A stretch of DNA of 64,000 nt from Halobacillus shinanisalinarum (GCF_022919835.1 NZ_CP095074.1:4256001-4320000); one strand, 5' to 3'. Positions 33,756 to 44,871 are shown, counted from the first letter of the stretch. Made by a program: numbers and translations. The notes: generated by a model from the letters alone, not told the origin.

Positions 33756-35012
33756 ATGGATTATTCAGTTTATCCTAGGAATGATGTCTTATGTATTGAT
33801 ATGAGATCTTTTTATGCAAGTATAGAGTGTGTGAAGCGTAGTCAGGATCCGCAGACGGCGTTACTAGCGGTGGTCGGGGATACAAGCAGGCGTGGCAGCA
33901 TAGTGCTAGCGGCCTCACCTTCTCTTAAGAAGAAATATGGCATCAGCAATGTTAGTCGATTTTTTGAACTGCCTGATGATCCTGATCTTATTATCGCCCC
34001 GGCACATATGAGAGATTATTTAGAAGTTTCGGTCGAGATCTCAAAAATGATCAAGAATTTCGTACCCGAAGAAGCGATACACATTTACTCAGTAGACGAA
34101 TTATGGGTAACGGTCAACGGCTTGAAAAAGCTTTATGGCTCTCCAGATGATATTGCCAAAATGATTCAGTCCCGGATACGTGAGCAGTTTGGAATTGAAT
34201 GTGTCATAGGCATCGGTGATAACAAGTTTTTGGCTAAAGTAGTTATGGATATTCATGCGAAGAAAGCGAGTAACGGGATCGCAGAATGTCGCTATGAGGA
34301 TGTCGAAGAAATGTTATGGCCTTGCAATATCCATGATATATGGGGGATCGGTTCACGGATGACGAGGAATTTAAATCGTATGGGCATTTTAAATTTGGGA
34401 CAGCTCGCACGCCATCCTTTGAAATATCTCAAAAAAAATTACGGTATCATGGGCGAGCAATTATATTGGCATGCCTGGGGCGTTGATCTAAGCCCCGTAT
34501 ATGGGGATTTTGTCAAGACGGAACAAAAATCGTATGGTCATGGGATCACACTATTGAGGGATTATCAAAAAGAGGAGATCTTTGCTTGCCTTCTGGACTT
34601 ATGCGAGGAAGCTTGTCGGCGGGCGCGTCATGATGGCAAAGAAGGCCGGACCGTCCATTTAGGAATAGGCTATTCAACAGAAACAGGTGGAGGGTTCAGT
34701 CGGTCGATGTCTGTTCAGACTCCTACGAATGTTACCATGGATGTTTACAATATCTGTTTGCGTTTATTCCATCGGTTTTATAATGGGGAAAGTAAAATAC
34801 GTCGGGCGTCCGTTGCGCTCACAGGATTAGGTGAGGAAATGGATGTTCAATTGAGTTTATTTGATGATCGCCCAAGAAGGAAAGATATAGGAGTTGTGAT
34901 GGACAAAATTCGTGACCAGTATGGTTCGACGGCCTTGCTTAGGGCAAGCAGCTATACTAGTGGCGGAATTACCCTGGAGCGCAGCAAAAAAATTGGCGGT
35001 CACTATGCATAA
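33756..35012 (+). CDS. Y-family DNA polymerase (UvrX/YqjW-type)
   Basis: The 418-residue protein has Y-family motifs: the first catalytic Asp in C-I-D-M-R-S-F-Y-A-S, the acidic pair in Y-S-V-D-E-L-W and a helix-hairpin-helix region (D-I-W-G-I-G-S-R-M-T-R-N-L). The C-terminal part has an L-S-L-F-D clamp-binding motif. The class copies damaged DNA and is usually LexA-controlled; a box lies at 33727. The ATG at 33756 follows AAGGTGAGGG. A YolD-type gene follows immediately, as beside yqjW and uvrX in Bacillus. Confidence 0.87.
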   Translation: MDYSVYPRNDVLCIDMRSFYASIECVKRSQDPQTALLAVVGDTSRRGSIVLAASPSLKKKYGISNVSRFFELPDDPDLIIAPAHMRDYLEVSVEISKMIKNFVPEEAIHIYSVDELWVTVNGLKKLYGSPDDIAKMIQSRIREQFGIECVIGIGDNKFLAKVVMDIHAKKASNGIAECRYEDVEEMLWPCNIHDIWGIGSRMTRNLNRMGILNLGQLARHPLKYLKKNYGIMGEQLYWHAWGVDLSPVYGDFVKTEQKSYGHGITLLRDYQKEEIFACLLDLCEEACRRARHDGKEGRTVHLGIGYSTETGGGFSRSMSVQTPTNVTMDVYNICLRLFHRFYNGESKIRRASVALTGLGEEMDVQLSLFDDRPRRKDIGVVMDKIRDQYGSTALLRASSYTSGGITLERSKKIGGHYA

Positions 35013-35025
35013 AGGGGTGAATAGC

Positions 35026-35311
35026 ATGGAGGGATTACTCAGTCGTTCGGTTGAACAAAAGCAGAAGCTAGAAATAATTTACTTGGCCACAGACGGTCAA
35101 ATCTCATAAAGGATCATTAGAGTGCTTGACATCAGGGATAAGGAAATACTTGCTTATTGTTATTCACGGGGAAAGGTCAGAACGTTTCGAAAGGTAAATA
35201 TCTTGTCCGTTGCAGCTGTAGGAAAACAATTGGGGCATAGGAATGAAATCATTCATTATAAACGTCGCAAAATTTTCCCTTATAGAGGATGTTCAAAAAG
35301 TCACAAATGAT
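35026..35311 (+). pseudogene. YolD-like protein interrupted by an in-frame stop
   Basis: The frame opens at ATG 35026 (M-E-G-L-L-S-R-S-V-E) behind AAAGGGGTG. It reads Y-L-A-T-D-G-Q-I-S and then a TAA at 35107-35109, after which the same frame continues with R-I-I-R-V-L-D-I-R-D-K-E-I-L-A-Y-C-Y and the conserved N-I-L-S-V-A. YolD-like proteins usually have a polar residue such as Gln or Lys in place of this stop. This is a nonsense change, not a frameshift, so it may be a true mutation. YolD proteins accompany Y-family polymerases; their role is unclear. Confidence 0.72.
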
Positions 35312-35460
35312 AAACATCGCATTTCTTCGTTGCTCGGTTTTTCCGGTCCCCAGTATGAAAAGGCATCCGCTGTGGTCCTCAAAACTTTCGCGCCTCGAGC
35401 TTCTTGCGACGCACAAGGAACGTGCTCGTGTCGACGTTTTCATTCGTCAACTTTTTGAAC
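35291..35460. repeat. MITE-like element, copy 2 (170 bp)
   Basis: The element is bounded by GTTCAAAAAGT (35291-35301) and its reverse complement ACTTTTTGAAC (35450-35460). CTTATAG occurs on both outer flanks (35279-35285 and 35466-35472) and may be a target duplication. The interior matches the inverted copy at 1722-1856 and carries no ORF. Confidence 0.7.
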
Positions 35461-35577
35461 ACACACTTATAGAACTTGATATGATGTACAAGAGAACATA
35501 CTTTTCAGAATTACAGATTTGCCGCTGCCCGGCGCTTTCGATAAAATGGAAGTAATCAAGAGGACAGAGGTGTGCCA

Positions 35578-36297
35578 ATGGCTTATAAACAAATCAAGAC
35601 ACGTAAAATATATGAAGAAGTGGCAGATGAATTATTAAATATGATCAAAATAGGCGATTTGAAGTCAGGAGATAAGCTTAATTCCGTTCAGCAGCTAGCG
35701 GAAGACTTTAGCGTAGGCAGATCGGCTATTCGTGAAGCATTAAGTGCCTTACGGGCAAAAGGAATTGTGGAAATGCGGCAGGGTGAGGGTACTTATATCC
35801 GTGAGTTTGATCCAAAAGTGCTTACGACATCCATAGCAAGTGCCACGATTCTAATGAGTGAAAAAGACATCCAAGATTTATTGGAAATTAGAAGGATCTT
35901 GGAACTAGGGAGTGTCAGCTCTGCAGTAGAGAACGCAATGGAGTCGGACATTAAGGCAATGGAGAAGGCACTTTCAGATATGCATAACGCCAGGGGGGAT
36001 GAAGAGCTTGGGGAGAAAGCGGATCTGCGGTTTCATATGGCCATTGCAGAAGCTTCCCACAATCGCTTTCTGATTGATTTAATGGACAGTGTATCAGAAA
36101 CGATGGTGGAAGCTATGTTTGAGACAAGACGCATTTGGTTGTATTCCCAGCAGAGGACGTTAGAGAAGATCTATCAACAGCATAATCAAATTTTTGAAGC
36201 CATTCAGTCAAGAGAATCGGCTAAAGCGCAAGAGTTAATGTTAAATCATTTGGCAGAAGTTGAACATACACTTCTTAAATACATCCCTCCCAAATAA
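35578..36297 (+). CDS. lutR: GntR/FadR-family regulator (LutR-like)
   Basis: The 239-residue protein has a GntR winged helix (about 5-72, with L-A-E-D-F-S-V-G-R-S-A-I-R-E-A-L and G-E-G-T-Y-I) and an FCD ligand domain (about 85-235) with metal-binding residues (D-L-R-F-H, H near 185, H near 228). LutR represses lactate utilisation in B. subtilis. The ATG at 35578 follows AGAGGTG. It lies immediately before the lactate permease and lutABC genes, whose promoter carries a matching palindrome at 36490. Confidence 0.85.
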   Translation: MAYKQIKTRKIYEEVADELLNMIKIGDLKSGDKLNSVQQLAEDFSVGRSAIREALSALRAKGIVEMRQGEGTYIREFDPKVLTTSIASATILMSEKDIQDLLEIRRILELGSVSSAVENAMESDIKAMEKALSDMHNARGDEELGEKADLRFHMAIAEASHNRFLIDLMDSVSETMVEAMFETRRIWLYSQQRTLEKIYQQHNQIFEAIQSRESAKAQELMLNHLAEVEHTLLKYIPPK

Positions 36298-36340
36298 AGA
36301 GACCTCCTTTAGTTGACATTACCCATAATAATCGCAGATG

Positions 36341-36376
36341 AGAGCTCCTAAAATGCTTAGTAAGGGGCTCTTTTTT
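36341..36376 (+). terminator. Terminator after lutR
   Basis: AGAGCTCCT (36341-36349) pairs with AGGGGCTCT (36363-36371), followed by TTTTT. Confidence 0.8.
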
Positions 36377-36444
36377 CGCATTTTTAAAAGTCCGCCAGCT
36401 CACCATACTAATTTACTAGATTTCCTAACTATGCTAATTCCAAC

Positions 36445-36474
36445 TTGCAAAGTGAAAGCGCTTTATATTACAAT
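36445..36474 (+). promoter_or_regulatory. Lactate operon promoter with overlapping cre-like site
   Basis: TTGCAA (36445-36450) and TACAAT (36469-36474) are 18 bases apart. TGAAAGCGCTTTAT (36453-36466) between them matches the cre consensus at 12 of 14 positions, so CcpA may block this promoter. Confidence 0.6.
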
Positions 36475-36489
36475 GATGAATATTCAACA

Positions 36490-36504
36490 GGTCATCTGAT
36501 GACC
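36490..36504. promoter_or_regulatory. FadR-type operator (probable LutR site)
   Basis: GGTCATC-T-GATGACC is a perfect 15-base palindrome about 16 bases after the -10 element and 26 before the permease start. FadR-type regulators bind such GGTC...GACC repeats. Confidence 0.7.
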
Positions 36505-36529
36505 ATATCTATAAAAAGGGGGTTAACCT

Positions 36530-38308
36530 ATGAGTATTGGGTATCTTGTACTGATTGCGCTCATACCAATACTATCAGTCTTTCTATTTTTAGTTATTCT
36601 GCGTTGGCCGGCAAAATGGGCCATGCCAATCTCTCTAGTTATTACTATAATCACAGCAAGTTTCATATGGAAGGTACCTGCAAATCAAGTTAGTGCTTCT
36701 GCAATAAAAGGCATGTTTACTGCTCTAGAAGTGGGCTTAATTGTATTTGGAGCTTTGTTACTTTTGAATACATTGAAAGAAAGCGGGGCTATTTATACGA
36801 TCCGGTCGGGATTCACGGATATAACGGCAGATAGGCGGATTCAAGCGATCATAATTTGCTGGTTATTTGGATCATTTCTAGAAGGTGCAGCCGGCTGGGG
36901 GAGTCCAGCAACTATAGTCGCTCCATTACTTGTTGCCATCGGTTTCCCGGCACTAGGGGCAGTAATGGTAGCTCTCATGCTTCAGTCCACACCTGTTTCT
37001 TATGGGGCCATTGGGACACCGATATTAATAGGCGTGAACACAGGTTTGAAAGATTCAGAAATGGTTAATCAACATGTAAGTGAAGCGGGTATTGGTTTTA
37101 TGGATTACATTGTCCAAATAGGTGGCCAGGTAGCAATTTTTCACGGAATAGTGGGAATCTTTATCCCCCTGTTTATTTCAGCTATGTTAACTCGTTTCTT
37201 TGGTAAAAATAAATCTATTAAAGAAGGCCTAGCTGTCTGGAAGTTTGCCCTGTTTGCGGGGGTCGCCTTTACCATTCCTTATGCAGTTGTTGCCAATTTA
37301 CTTGGACCTGAATTTCCTTCATTAATCGGTGGTTTAGTTGGAATGGCTATTGTTATTCCAGCCGCTAAAAAAGGAGTCTTTATGCCAAAACAGGTGTGGG
37401 GCTTTGATAAGAAGGAAAATTGGGAAACTGATTGGGTAGGAAATCTAAAAATAAAAGAAGAGGAACCACAGCAGAAAGTCAGCACATTTGGCGCTTGGTT
37501 TCCCTATTTGCTGGTAGCTATTCTGCTGGTCATTACACGATTACCTTCCTTACCGTTTAGTAGTTGGTTGAAAGCTTGGGATATATCCTTGCCACAACTA
37601 TTTGGAACTGGTATTACTGTATCTACACAACCATTAAATATTCCCGGCGTCGTATTTATTGTGGTATCTATTATAGCCGCCTTCCTATACAGGATGAAAG
37701 GATCTGAATACGGTATCGCAGTGAAGGACTCCTTTAAAACGGTCCTTAGTGCCATGGTGGCCCTTATATTCACAGTTCCTTTAGTGCAAATATTCATTAA
37801 TTCAGATGTGAATGCGGCTGGCTTCAACAGTATGCCTTTAGTGTTAGCAGAGGGAATATCAGAGTTATTTGGAGACTATTACCCACTTGTCGCTCCTCTA
37901 ATTGGTGCAATTGGTGCTTTTGTTGCAGGGAGTAATACGATAAGCAATATGATGTTTTCGTTGTTCCAATTTGGTGTGGGAGATTCCATTGGGGTTTCTC
38001 CAGGGACAATTGTTTCCCTTCAGGCTGTTGGTGGCGCAGCTGGGAATATGATTTGTGTACATAATGTAGTTGCTGCCTCGGCAGCTGCTGGATTAATGGG
38101 GAAAGAAGGCAGATTGATTCGAAGGTTGCTAATACCAATGTTTTTCTATGTAAGCTTTGCTGGGACTCTAGGATACGTCTACCTTAATGGCTTTGGCTTT
38201 AATGTAGGTACTTTTCTCCTGATAATTGTGGGAGGCTTAATAGCTGCTGCTATTGGAAAAGGAATGCACTTTAACAAAAACTCTAAAGATTTAGATATAT
38301 CGGCTTAA
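36530..38308 (+). CDS. lutP: L-lactate permease (LctP family)
   Basis: The 592-residue protein has about 14 hydrophobic helices and LctP-family motifs: [27 protein letters not shown], and the C-terminal [13 protein letters not shown] and [12 protein letters not shown]. It should import L-lactate with protons. AAAAGGGGG precedes the ATG. It is the first gene of the operon with lutABC, behind the palindromic operator and cre-like site. A second paralogue is at 50054 in the glycolate cluster. Confidence 0.9.
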   Translation: MSIGYLVLIALIPILSVFLFLVILRWPAKWAMPISLVITIITASFIWKVPANQVSASAIKGMFTALEVGLIVFGALLLLNTLKESGAIYTIRSGFTDITADRRIQAIIICWLFGSFLEGAAGWGSPATIVAPLLVAIGFPALGAVMVALMLQSTPVSYGAIGTPILIGVNTGLKDSEMVNQHVSEAGIGFMDYIVQIGGQVAIFHGIVGIFIPLFISAMLTRFFGKNKSIKEGLAVWKFALFAGVAFTIPYAVVANLLGPEFPSLIGGLVGMAIVIPAAKKGVFMPKQVWGFDKKENWETDWVGNLKIKEEEPQQKVSTFGAWFPYLLVAILLVITRLPSLPFSSWLKAWDISLPQLFGTGITVSTQPLNIPGVVFIVVSIIAAFLYRMKGSEYGIAVKDSFKTVLSAMVALIFTVPLVQIFINSDVNAAGFNSMPLVLAEGISELFGDYYPLVAPLIGAIGAFVAGSNTISNMMFSLFQFGVGDSIGVSPGTIVSLQAVGGAAGNMICVHNVVAASAAAGLMGKEGRLIRRLLIPMFFYVSFAGTLGYVYLNGFGFNVGTFLLIIVGGLIAAAIGKGMHFNKNSKDLDISA

Positions 38309-38359
38309 GTACGTAAAATGTAAACGTTAGTGTGATCTAAAGGAAGAAGGGGATGCAGC

Positions 38360-39085
38360 ATGAAAGTTTCATTATTTATTACATGTCTCGGTGATTTATT
38401 TTATGTGAATGCAGGGAAGGCAAGCGTAGAGCTACTAGAAAGACTAGGCTGTGAGGTTGATTTTCCAGAAACGCAAACGTGCTGTGGACAGCCAGCCTAC
38501 AATAGCGGCTATCATGGGAATACAAAAGCAGCAGCTAAAAATATGATTAAAACGTTTGCACATTCGGACTATGTCGTCAGTCCTTCAGGGTCTTGTGCCT
38601 ATATGTTCCATGAGTACGAAGAATTATTTGAAGGAGAACCAGAGTGGCGAGAAAAGGCAAAATCATTAAAAAAGAAAACGTTTGAGCTGACACAATTTTT
38701 GACAGAAGTTCTACAAGTAGAGGATGTTGGTGCTGAATTTAATGGTAAGGCCACCTATCACACATCGTGTCATATGACTCGTCTCCTTGGAGTAAAAGAA
38801 GCACCACTTAAGCTGTTGAGTCGTGTGAAAGGGTTGGAGCTTGAGGAGCTGCCGAACCGACAGGATTGCTGTGGATTCGGAGGAACATTTTCCGTGAAAA
38901 TGGCAGCCATTTCAGAGCAAATGGTTGATGAAAAGATTAACCACATTGAAGAAACCGATGCCGATCTGTTAATTGGAGCGGATGGCGGCTGCTTAATGCA
39001 AATCGATGGCCGTCTGAAGCGAAAGAATAAGCCGGTAAAAGTAATGCATATAGCAGAAATTTTAAACAGTCGAGGTGAATCATAA
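38360..39085 (+). CDS. lutA: L-lactate oxidation complex subunit LutA
   Basis: The 241-residue protein has two CCG domains: T-C-C-G-Q-P (about 41-46) and D-C-C-G-F-G-G (about 171-177), each with partner cysteines (S-G-S-C-A-Y and Y-H-T-S-C-H). Such domains bind iron-sulfur or related electron carriers. LutABC together oxidise L-lactate to pyruvate. GGAAGAAGGGG lies upstream. Its stop overlaps the lutB start by one base. Confidence 0.92.
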   Translation: MKVSLFITCLGDLFYVNAGKASVELLERLGCEVDFPETQTCCGQPAYNSGYHGNTKAAAKNMIKTFAHSDYVVSPSGSCAYMFHEYEELFEGEPEWREKAKSLKKKTFELTQFLTEVLQVEDVGAEFNGKATYHTSCHMTRLLGVKEAPLKLLSRVKGLELEELPNRQDCCGFGGTFSVKMAAISEQMVDEKINHIEETDADLLIGADGGCLMQIDGRLKRKNKPVKVMHIAEILNSRGES

Positions 39086-40515
39086 TGCCGATGCACGTAG
39101 GTGATAAGAATTTTTCAAATCGAATAGAAAAAGGTCTGGGTGACGATTTCATGCGTGGGGCTGTTCGGTCGGCCCAGGGGAGATTGCAGTCCAAACAGTT
39201 AAATGCGGCTGAAGAATTGGGTGATTGGGAAGAATGGCGGAGTCACGGACAGGAAATTCGCCAGCACACGATGGAAAATTTGGATTATTATTTGCAGCAG
39301 TTGAGTGAAAAGATAGCTGAGCTTGGCGGGCATGTCTATTTTGCCGAAACGGCAGAAGATGCCAACAACTATGTGCAAGGGGTCGTCAACGAAAAAGAAG
39401 CAAAAAAAGTCGTCAAGTCTAAATCGATGGTAACCGAAGAGATATCGTTAAATGAGGCATTGGAAGCAGAAGGGTGCGAGGTGGTTGAGTCGGACTTGGG
39501 AGAATATATCTTACAGCTTGACGAAAATGACCCACCATCACATATTGTCGCGCCGGCTTTGCATAAAAATAAGGAGCAAATCCGTGATGTTTTTAGAGAT
39601 CGAAAGGGATATGACCAAACGGAAAAACCAGAAGAACTTACCTTATTCGCAAGAGAGCAGTTGAGAAAGGAGTTTTTATCGGCGGATATCGGAATAACAG
39701 GCTGTAACTTTGCTGTTGCTGAGTCGGGATCATTTGCCCTTGTCACGAATGAGGGAAACGCTCGGATGGTATCGACTCTGCCTGATACCCAAATTACAGT
39801 CATGGGGATGGAGCGGATCGTCCCAACCTGGGAAGAACTTGATGTGATGGTAAGTCTATTAACAAGAGCGGCTGTGGGTCAAAAACTAACAAGTTATGTT
39901 ACCGCATTAACAGGCCCAAAAGGGGAAGAGGACGCAGACGGTCCAGAAGAATTTCATCTAGTCATCGTGGACAACGGCCGTTCCAAAATTTTAGGTACGG
40001 AATTCCAAGAATCTTTACACTGTATTCGTTGTGCTGCATGTGTTAATGTCTGCCCTGTTTATCGTCATGTAGGAGGTCATGCTTATGGTTCGATTTATCC
40101 GGGTCCTATAGGTGCCGTGCTTACTCCGTTACTTGGGGGATACGAAGATTATAAGGAATTACCCTATGCTTCCTCATTATGCGGTGCTTGCACAGATGTC
40201 TGTCCAGTGAAGATCCCTCTTCATGAGCAGTTGATTATGCATCGGAAAAATATCGTAGAAGAAGAGAATAAAACAGACTTTGGAGAGAGGTTGGCGATGA
40301 AGGGATTCAGCATGGGAACAGGTTCTTCTTCATTATACCGTTTGGGCACGAAATTAGCTCCTCTGCTCGTTACTCCTTTTGTAAAAGAAAAGAAGATCTC
40401 TAAAGGGCCCGGGCCGCTTAAAGCTTGGACAAACGTTCGAGAATTTCCTGCCCCGCAAAGAGAAAGATTCAGAGATTGGTATAAAAATCGGGAGAAAGGA
40501 GGGAAAAACAAATGA
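39085..40515 (+). CDS. lutB: L-lactate oxidation complex iron-sulfur subunit LutB
   Basis: The 476-residue protein has an LUD domain (about 60-300) with [12 protein letters not shown] and two 4Fe-4S clusters in [12 protein letters not shown] (about 313-324) and C-G-A-C-T-D-V-C-P (about 363-371). It passes electrons within the LutABC complex. It overlaps lutA by one base and lutC by four. Confidence 0.92.
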   Translation: MPMHVGDKNFSNRIEKGLGDDFMRGAVRSAQGRLQSKQLNAAEELGDWEEWRSHGQEIRQHTMENLDYYLQQLSEKIAELGGHVYFAETAEDANNYVQGVVNEKEAKKVVKSKSMVTEEISLNEALEAEGCEVVESDLGEYILQLDENDPPSHIVAPALHKNKEQIRDVFRDRKGYDQTEKPEELTLFAREQLRKEFLSADIGITGCNFAVAESGSFALVTNEGNARMVSTLPDTQITVMGMERIVPTWEELDVMVSLLTRAAVGQKLTSYVTALTGPKGEEDADGPEEFHLVIVDNGRSKILGTEFQESLHCIRCAACVNVCPVYRHVGGHAYGSIYPGPIGAVLTPLLGGYEDYKELPYASSLCGACTDVCPVKIPLHEQLIMHRKNIVEEENKTDFGERLAMKGFSMGTGSSSLYRLGTKLAPLLVTPFVKEKKISKGPGPLKAWTNVREFPAPQRERFRDWYKNREKGGKNK

Positions 40516-41234
40516 CCAAAGGTACGATTCAAAATAAGGATATGTTTTTAAACAATATCGCAAGCAGGCTTGGTCGTGAACGGAAGAAGGCGGGTGTGAC
40601 CAAGCCTGCGTGGAAGCACCAACCTCAATGGAGCGTACTTCAGGATAAGACTGAAGATGAACTTGTTGACGTTCTTGAACAGCAGTGCGGTGACATTCAT
40701 ACAGACTTTGTTCGAACGGATAGGAGTGGACTAGGAGAAGAGATTACGAAGGTGATGGAAAAATATCATCTTCGTTCGGCGGTTACCTGGGATGATCCAC
40801 GTTTTGATACATTTGCATTGCGAAATAATCTGGAGGAGCTTCAAACCAACCGGGACATTGATGTGTTTACATGGGATGCACGGAACGGGGAGGAAAGTAT
40901 AAGAAGAGCAGAGCAAGCCGACGTTGGAATTACGTTTAGTGACGCTACGCTGGCAGAGTCAGGCACCGTGGTGTTATTCAGTGACACTGGCAAAGGCCGT
41001 TCTGTCAGTTTGCTTCCTTCGACATATGTAGCTATTATCCCGAAAAGCACCATTGTACCAAGAATGTCGCAGGTTACAAGGGAGATTCATCAACGGATTG
41101 AAGGTGGGGAGCAGGTAGCCTCCTGTGTCAACTTCATTACCGGACCTAGTAACAGCGCTGACATAGAGATGAACAACGTCTATGGGGTGCACGGGCCGAT
41201 ACAAGCAACCTACATTGTGGTAGAGGATCAGTAA
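40512..41234 (+). CDS. lutC: L-lactate oxidation complex subunit LutC
   Basis: The 240-residue protein is a single LUD domain with [16 protein letters not shown] and the C-terminal [12 protein letters not shown]. It completes the LutABC complex. Its ATG overlaps the lutB stop and follows AAAGGAGGG. A strong terminator follows. Confidence 0.92.
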   Translation: MTKGTIQNKDMFLNNIASRLGRERKKAGVTKPAWKHQPQWSVLQDKTEDELVDVLEQQCGDIHTDFVRTDRSGLGEEITKVMEKYHLRSAVTWDDPRFDTFALRNNLEELQTNRDIDVFTWDARNGEESIRRAEQADVGITFSDATLAESGTVVLFSDTGKGRSVSLLPSTYVAIIPKSTIVPRMSQVTREIHQRIEGGEQVASCVNFITGPSNSADIEMNNVYGVHGPIQATYIVVEDQ

Positions 41235-41255
41235 TTATACATCTCACAATAAGAA

Positions 41256-41299
41256 AGAAGGCAAACCATTGTGTATGCAAGGTTTGCCTTCTATTTTTA
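41256..41299. terminator. Terminator after lutC, shared with the convergent lysR
   Basis: AGAAGGCAAACC (41256-41267) pairs perfectly with GGTTTGCCTTCT (41281-41292), followed by ATTTTTA. Confidence 0.88.
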
Positions 41300-41359
41300 T
41301 GGGAAAAGACGCCATTTCATTTTTCGGAGTTTATGTTACAGCTTAAAGCACTAAGATCA

Positions 41360-42244
41360 TTACTTTATAATAAATCCCTCTGCCATTGATATAAATTCAC
41401 GGACACTGAAAGGTAAGTACTTGTTCTTCTTCCATACCATCGCTAATTCTAGGTTTATATTAGAGTTAGTTAATGGAATAGCTTTAATTTCTGGATTAGT
41501 AATCTTATGACAAATCCTACTTGGCAATAACGCAATCCCTAACTTTGCCTCTACCATTTCGATCATGAAGTCTTTTTGGGAGCTGTGACAGACGACTTTG
41601 GGCTCGAACCCGTTCTTGGCACACTCTTCCATAATCCGGTCATACAGGGTAAAGTCCTCTCGATATAAAATAAAAGGCTCTTTTTCTAATTTTGATAGAT
41701 CGATTGATTTTTGTTCGGCTAAAGGGTTTTCGTTGTGGACAATAAGCATTAAAGGGTCTTTTATAACCCTGATTAATTCAAAGTTTTCTTTTTTAATAGG
41801 GATGTTGCAAATCAAACCAATATTCAATGATCCATCTTCTACTCCGCGCTTAATCTCCTTTGAACCTACCTCTGTTAAGTTGATTTCGACTAAGGGATAC
41901 TCTTCTTTATAACGGCTGATAAGATTAGAGAAAAAAGCAGCTCCAATAATGGGAGGTATTCCTATTTTAATTTCTCCTTTTTTTAAATCCATAATATCTG
42001 TGAGCTCTGATGTTAAGTTAGAAAAGGCCTCAAGGACATCCTTAGCATTGGCTAAGACCGCTTTCCCAGCATCGGTTAATTCTAAATGCTTGGATCGATA
42101 AAACAGTGACACATCTAATTCCTCTTCTAAATTTTTGATTACTTTGCTTATGGAAGGTTGGGAAACGTGTAATGTAGACGCAGCCTTAGTAAAGCTCAAA
42201 TGTCTAGCCACTTCAGAGAAATATTCTAAATGTCGAATATCCAT
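41360..42244 (-). CDS. LysR-family regulator, probable glycolate operon regulator
   Basis: The 294-residue protein has the LysR winged helix (about 1-60, F-T-K-A-A-S-T-L-H-V-S-Q-P-S-I-S-K) and a two-lobed co-inducer domain (about 90-290). It is transcribed away from malate synthase G, and the shared 272-base region holds TAGAAT-N7-ATTCTA, a LysR-type site. It is therefore the likely activator of the glcB-glcEFD operon with glycolate or glyoxylate as co-inducer; this is inference from position. AGGAGGGG is found upstream of the ATG. Confidence 0.85.
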   Translation of the reverse strand: MDIRHLEYFSEVARHLSFTKAASTLHVSQPSISKVIKNLEEELDVSLFYRSKHLELTDAGKAVLANAKDVLEAFSNLTSELTDIMDLKKGEIKIGIPPIIGAAFFSNLISRYKEEYPLVEINLTEVGSKEIKRGVEDGSLNIGLICNIPIKKENFELIRVIKDPLMLIVHNENPLAEQKSIDLSKLEKEPFILYREDFTLYDRIMEECAKNGFEPKVVCHSSQKDFMIEMVEAKLGIALLPSRICHKITNPEIKAIPLTNSNINLELAMVWKKNKYLPFSVREFISMAEGFIIK

Positions 42245-42292
42245 GGTACCCCTCCTGTTTAGTTGTTGTCTGAAAAGTTAATTATAACCAAA

Positions 42293-42311
42293 TAGAATAA
42301 GTGGCATTCTA
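42293..42311. promoter_or_regulatory. LysR-type operator between lysR and glcB
   Basis: TAGAAT (42293-42298) and ATTCTA (42306-42311) form an inverted repeat with a 7-base spacer, consistent with T-N11-A LysR sites. It is nearer to lysR (49 bases) than to glcB (205 bases). Confidence 0.55.
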
Positions 42312-42516
42312 AATATGTATTTCTGATATCTTGGTTTTTATTATAGTATAAGAGATGAAGGACGGATAGATGTAGTTCAAGACTTGCGCGACAATTTTGT
42401 AAGGGGTTTCAGTTGTCGGTGAATCGCAGGAATTTTAATAAGTTTAACACCTGCAGAAACTTCTCTAGAATTAAATCCTATCATTAAAAATATTCATTTG
42501 AAGGAGGAATTTACTT

Positions 42517-44697
42517 ATGAAAGAATACGTACAGGTTGGTAATCTTCAAGTGTCCCCCGTATTATATGAATTTATTAATTCAGAGGCCATACCAGGAAGC
42601 GGGCTGACAGGTGAGCAGTTTTGGCATGAGTTAGGAGCTATCATACAAGATCTTGCACCTAAAAACAAGCAGTTGTTAGCCAAACGTGATGAGTTACAGA
42701 ACAAAATAAATGAATGGCATAGAGAACATAAGCAAAACTTTAATCATGAAACTTATAAGTCGTTTTTGCAGCAAATTAACTATTTAGAGCCTCCTGCAGA
42801 AGGTGTCCAAATCACTACTGAACATGTAGATGAAGAAATTGCACATCAGGCAGGCCCTCAATTAGTGGTCCCAGTGAACAATGCTCGTTACGCGATCAAC
42901 GCAGCAAATGCCCGCTGGGGAAGTCTTTATGATGCTCTTTACGGAACAGATGTGATCAGTGAAGAGAATGGAGCGGAAATCGGTGGATCTTACAACGCCA
43001 TTCGGGGAGAAAGAGTCATTGCTTATGCTAAAGAGTTTCTTGATCAATCTGTGCCTTTAGAACAAGGGTCTCATAAAGATGTAGAAGCCTATTCAGTTAT
43101 AAGTGGCAAATTGTCTGCGGCTTTAGAAAACGGAGCAGACGTTGGACTAAGTGATCATTCTCAGTTAGCCGGTTATACCAGTCAGCCCGAAAACCCCGAT
43201 GCTCTGTTGTTTAAAAATAACGGAATACATTTTGAAATTCAAATTGACCCGCAAGATTCGATTGGAAAAACAGATAAGGCTGGGGTAAAAGATATTCTCG
43301 TCGAATCAGCTTTGACAACAATTATGGATTGTGAGGACTCCGTAGCCGCGGTTGATGCTGAGGATAAAGTACTCGTATATAGAAACTTGCTTGGTTTATT
43401 TAAAGGAGATTTATCTGCAACGATTACAAAAGGAGATAGAACTTTTACTAGAACATTGAATCCAGATCGCACGTATTCCTCCCCGGAAGGTGAAGAATAT
43501 ACGTTGTCTGGACGCTCGCTTATGTTTGTTCGCAACGTCGGTCATTTAATGACAACGGAAGCCGTGCTTGATCAGGATGGCCAAGAGGTTCCTGAAGGGA
43601 TATTAGACACGGTCATAACAGGATTAGTCGGCAAGCACGATGTGTTAGGGAATGGCCAGCATCAAAATTCTACTCAGGGCTCAGTATATATCGTTAAACC
43701 AAAAATGCATGGTTCAGAGGAAGTCGCGTTTGCCAATGAGCTCTTTAATCGTACAGAAGACTTGCTGGGATTACAGCGTTATACCCTGAAAATTGGGGTT
43801 ATGGATGAAGAGCGCCGAACCACTTTAAACTTAAAAGCTGCGATTAATGAAGTGAAAGAGCGAATTGTTTTTATTAATACAGGTTTCTTAGATCGAACTG
43901 GAGATGAAATTCACACCTCCATGGAAGCGGATGGACCAATGATCCGTAAAAATGACATGAAATCATCGAAGTGGCTTCAAGGCTACGAAAAGTCGAATGT
44001 AAAAGTAGGACTGGAAAGCGGCTTACAGGGCAGGGCTCAAATTGGTAAGGGGATGTGGGCGATGCCTAATATGATGGATGCCATGATGAAACAGAAAGGC
44101 GGTCATCTTGAAGCTGGCGCCAATACAGCCTGGGTGCCATCACCGACGGCAGCTACCTTGCACGCTTTACATTACCATCAGGTTGACGTTAGAGAGATCC
44201 AAAATAGCTTGTCCCAATCCTTAAGTGATCAGCAAGATGATATTCTAGAAATTCCGTTAGTCACTAATCCACAATGGAGTTCTGAAGAAATTCAAGAAGA
44301 ACTGGATAACAATGCACAAGGAATTTTAGGATATGTTGTACGCTGGGTAGAGCAGGGTGTCGGTTGCTCTACGGTACCGGATATTAATAATATCGGGCTA
44401 ATGGAAGACCGTGCCACCCTGAGAATCTCCAGTCAGCATATTGCTAATTGGCTTCACCACGGAGTTTGTACGAATGATCAGGTAATAGAAACATTACAGC
44501 GTATGGCTAAGGTAGTAGATGAACAAAATGCCTCTGATCCTGATTATAGGAACATGTCTACAGACTATGATAACTCTGTAGCCTTTCAAGCTGCTTGTGA
44601 TTTAGTGTTTAAAGGATTAGACCAGCCAAGCGGATACACGGAGCCAATTCTGCACCGTCGACGTCTTGAAGCTAAAAGTCGTGTTCACGCTAAATAA
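42517..44697 (+). CDS. glcB: Malate synthase G
   Basis: The 726-residue protein is the long monomeric malate synthase that joins glyoxylate and acetyl-CoA to make malate. Recognisable parts are [10 protein letters not shown] near residue 270-279 (with catalytic acidic residues), [17 protein letters not shown], and [13 protein letters not shown] near 427-439 with the glyoxylate-binding Arg region. The length matches GlcB rather than the roughly 530-residue AceB type. GAAGGAGG precedes the ATG. The glycolate oxidase genes that supply glyoxylate follow. Confidence 0.93.
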   Translation: MKEYVQVGNLQVSPVLYEFINSEAIPGSGLTGEQFWHELGAIIQDLAPKNKQLLAKRDELQNKINEWHREHKQNFNHETYKSFLQQINYLEPPAEGVQITTEHVDEEIAHQAGPQLVVPVNNARYAINAANARWGSLYDALYGTDVISEENGAEIGGSYNAIRGERVIAYAKEFLDQSVPLEQGSHKDVEAYSVISGKLSAALENGADVGLSDHSQLAGYTSQPENPDALLFKNNGIHFEIQIDPQDSIGKTDKAGVKDILVESALTTIMDCEDSVAAVDAEDKVLVYRNLLGLFKGDLSATITKGDRTFTRTLNPDRTYSSPEGEEYTLSGRSLMFVRNVGHLMTTEAVLDQDGQEVPEGILDTVITGLVGKHDVLGNGQHQNSTQGSVYIVKPKMHGSEEVAFANELFNRTEDLLGLQRYTLKIGVMDEERRTTLNLKAAINEVKERIVFINTGFLDRTGDEIHTSMEADGPMIRKNDMKSSKWLQGYEKSNVKVGLESGLQGRAQIGKGMWAMPNMMDAMMKQKGGHLEAGANTAWVPSPTAATLHALHYHQVDVREIQNSLSQSLSDQQDDILEIPLVTNPQWSSEEIQEELDNNAQGILGYVVRWVEQGVGCSTVPDINNIGLMEDRATLRISSQHIANWLHHGVCTNDQVIETLQRMAKVVDEQNASDPDYRNMSTDYDNSVAFQAACDLVFKGLDQPSGYTEPILHRRRLEAKSRVHAK

Positions 44698-44871
44698 TGA
44701 TAGGGAGGGTCACTTAACTCGAATAGAGTTAGTGGTCCTCTTAACCTAACGTATAGGATGCCGTACATATCTATTTTTTTAAATATAGTTTTTCGAATAT
44801 TTAAACAAATTGTCGTTTTATAATGCTGCTTACGCACATCTTCATAAAGGCTTTCATAGGAGGCTATGGTA

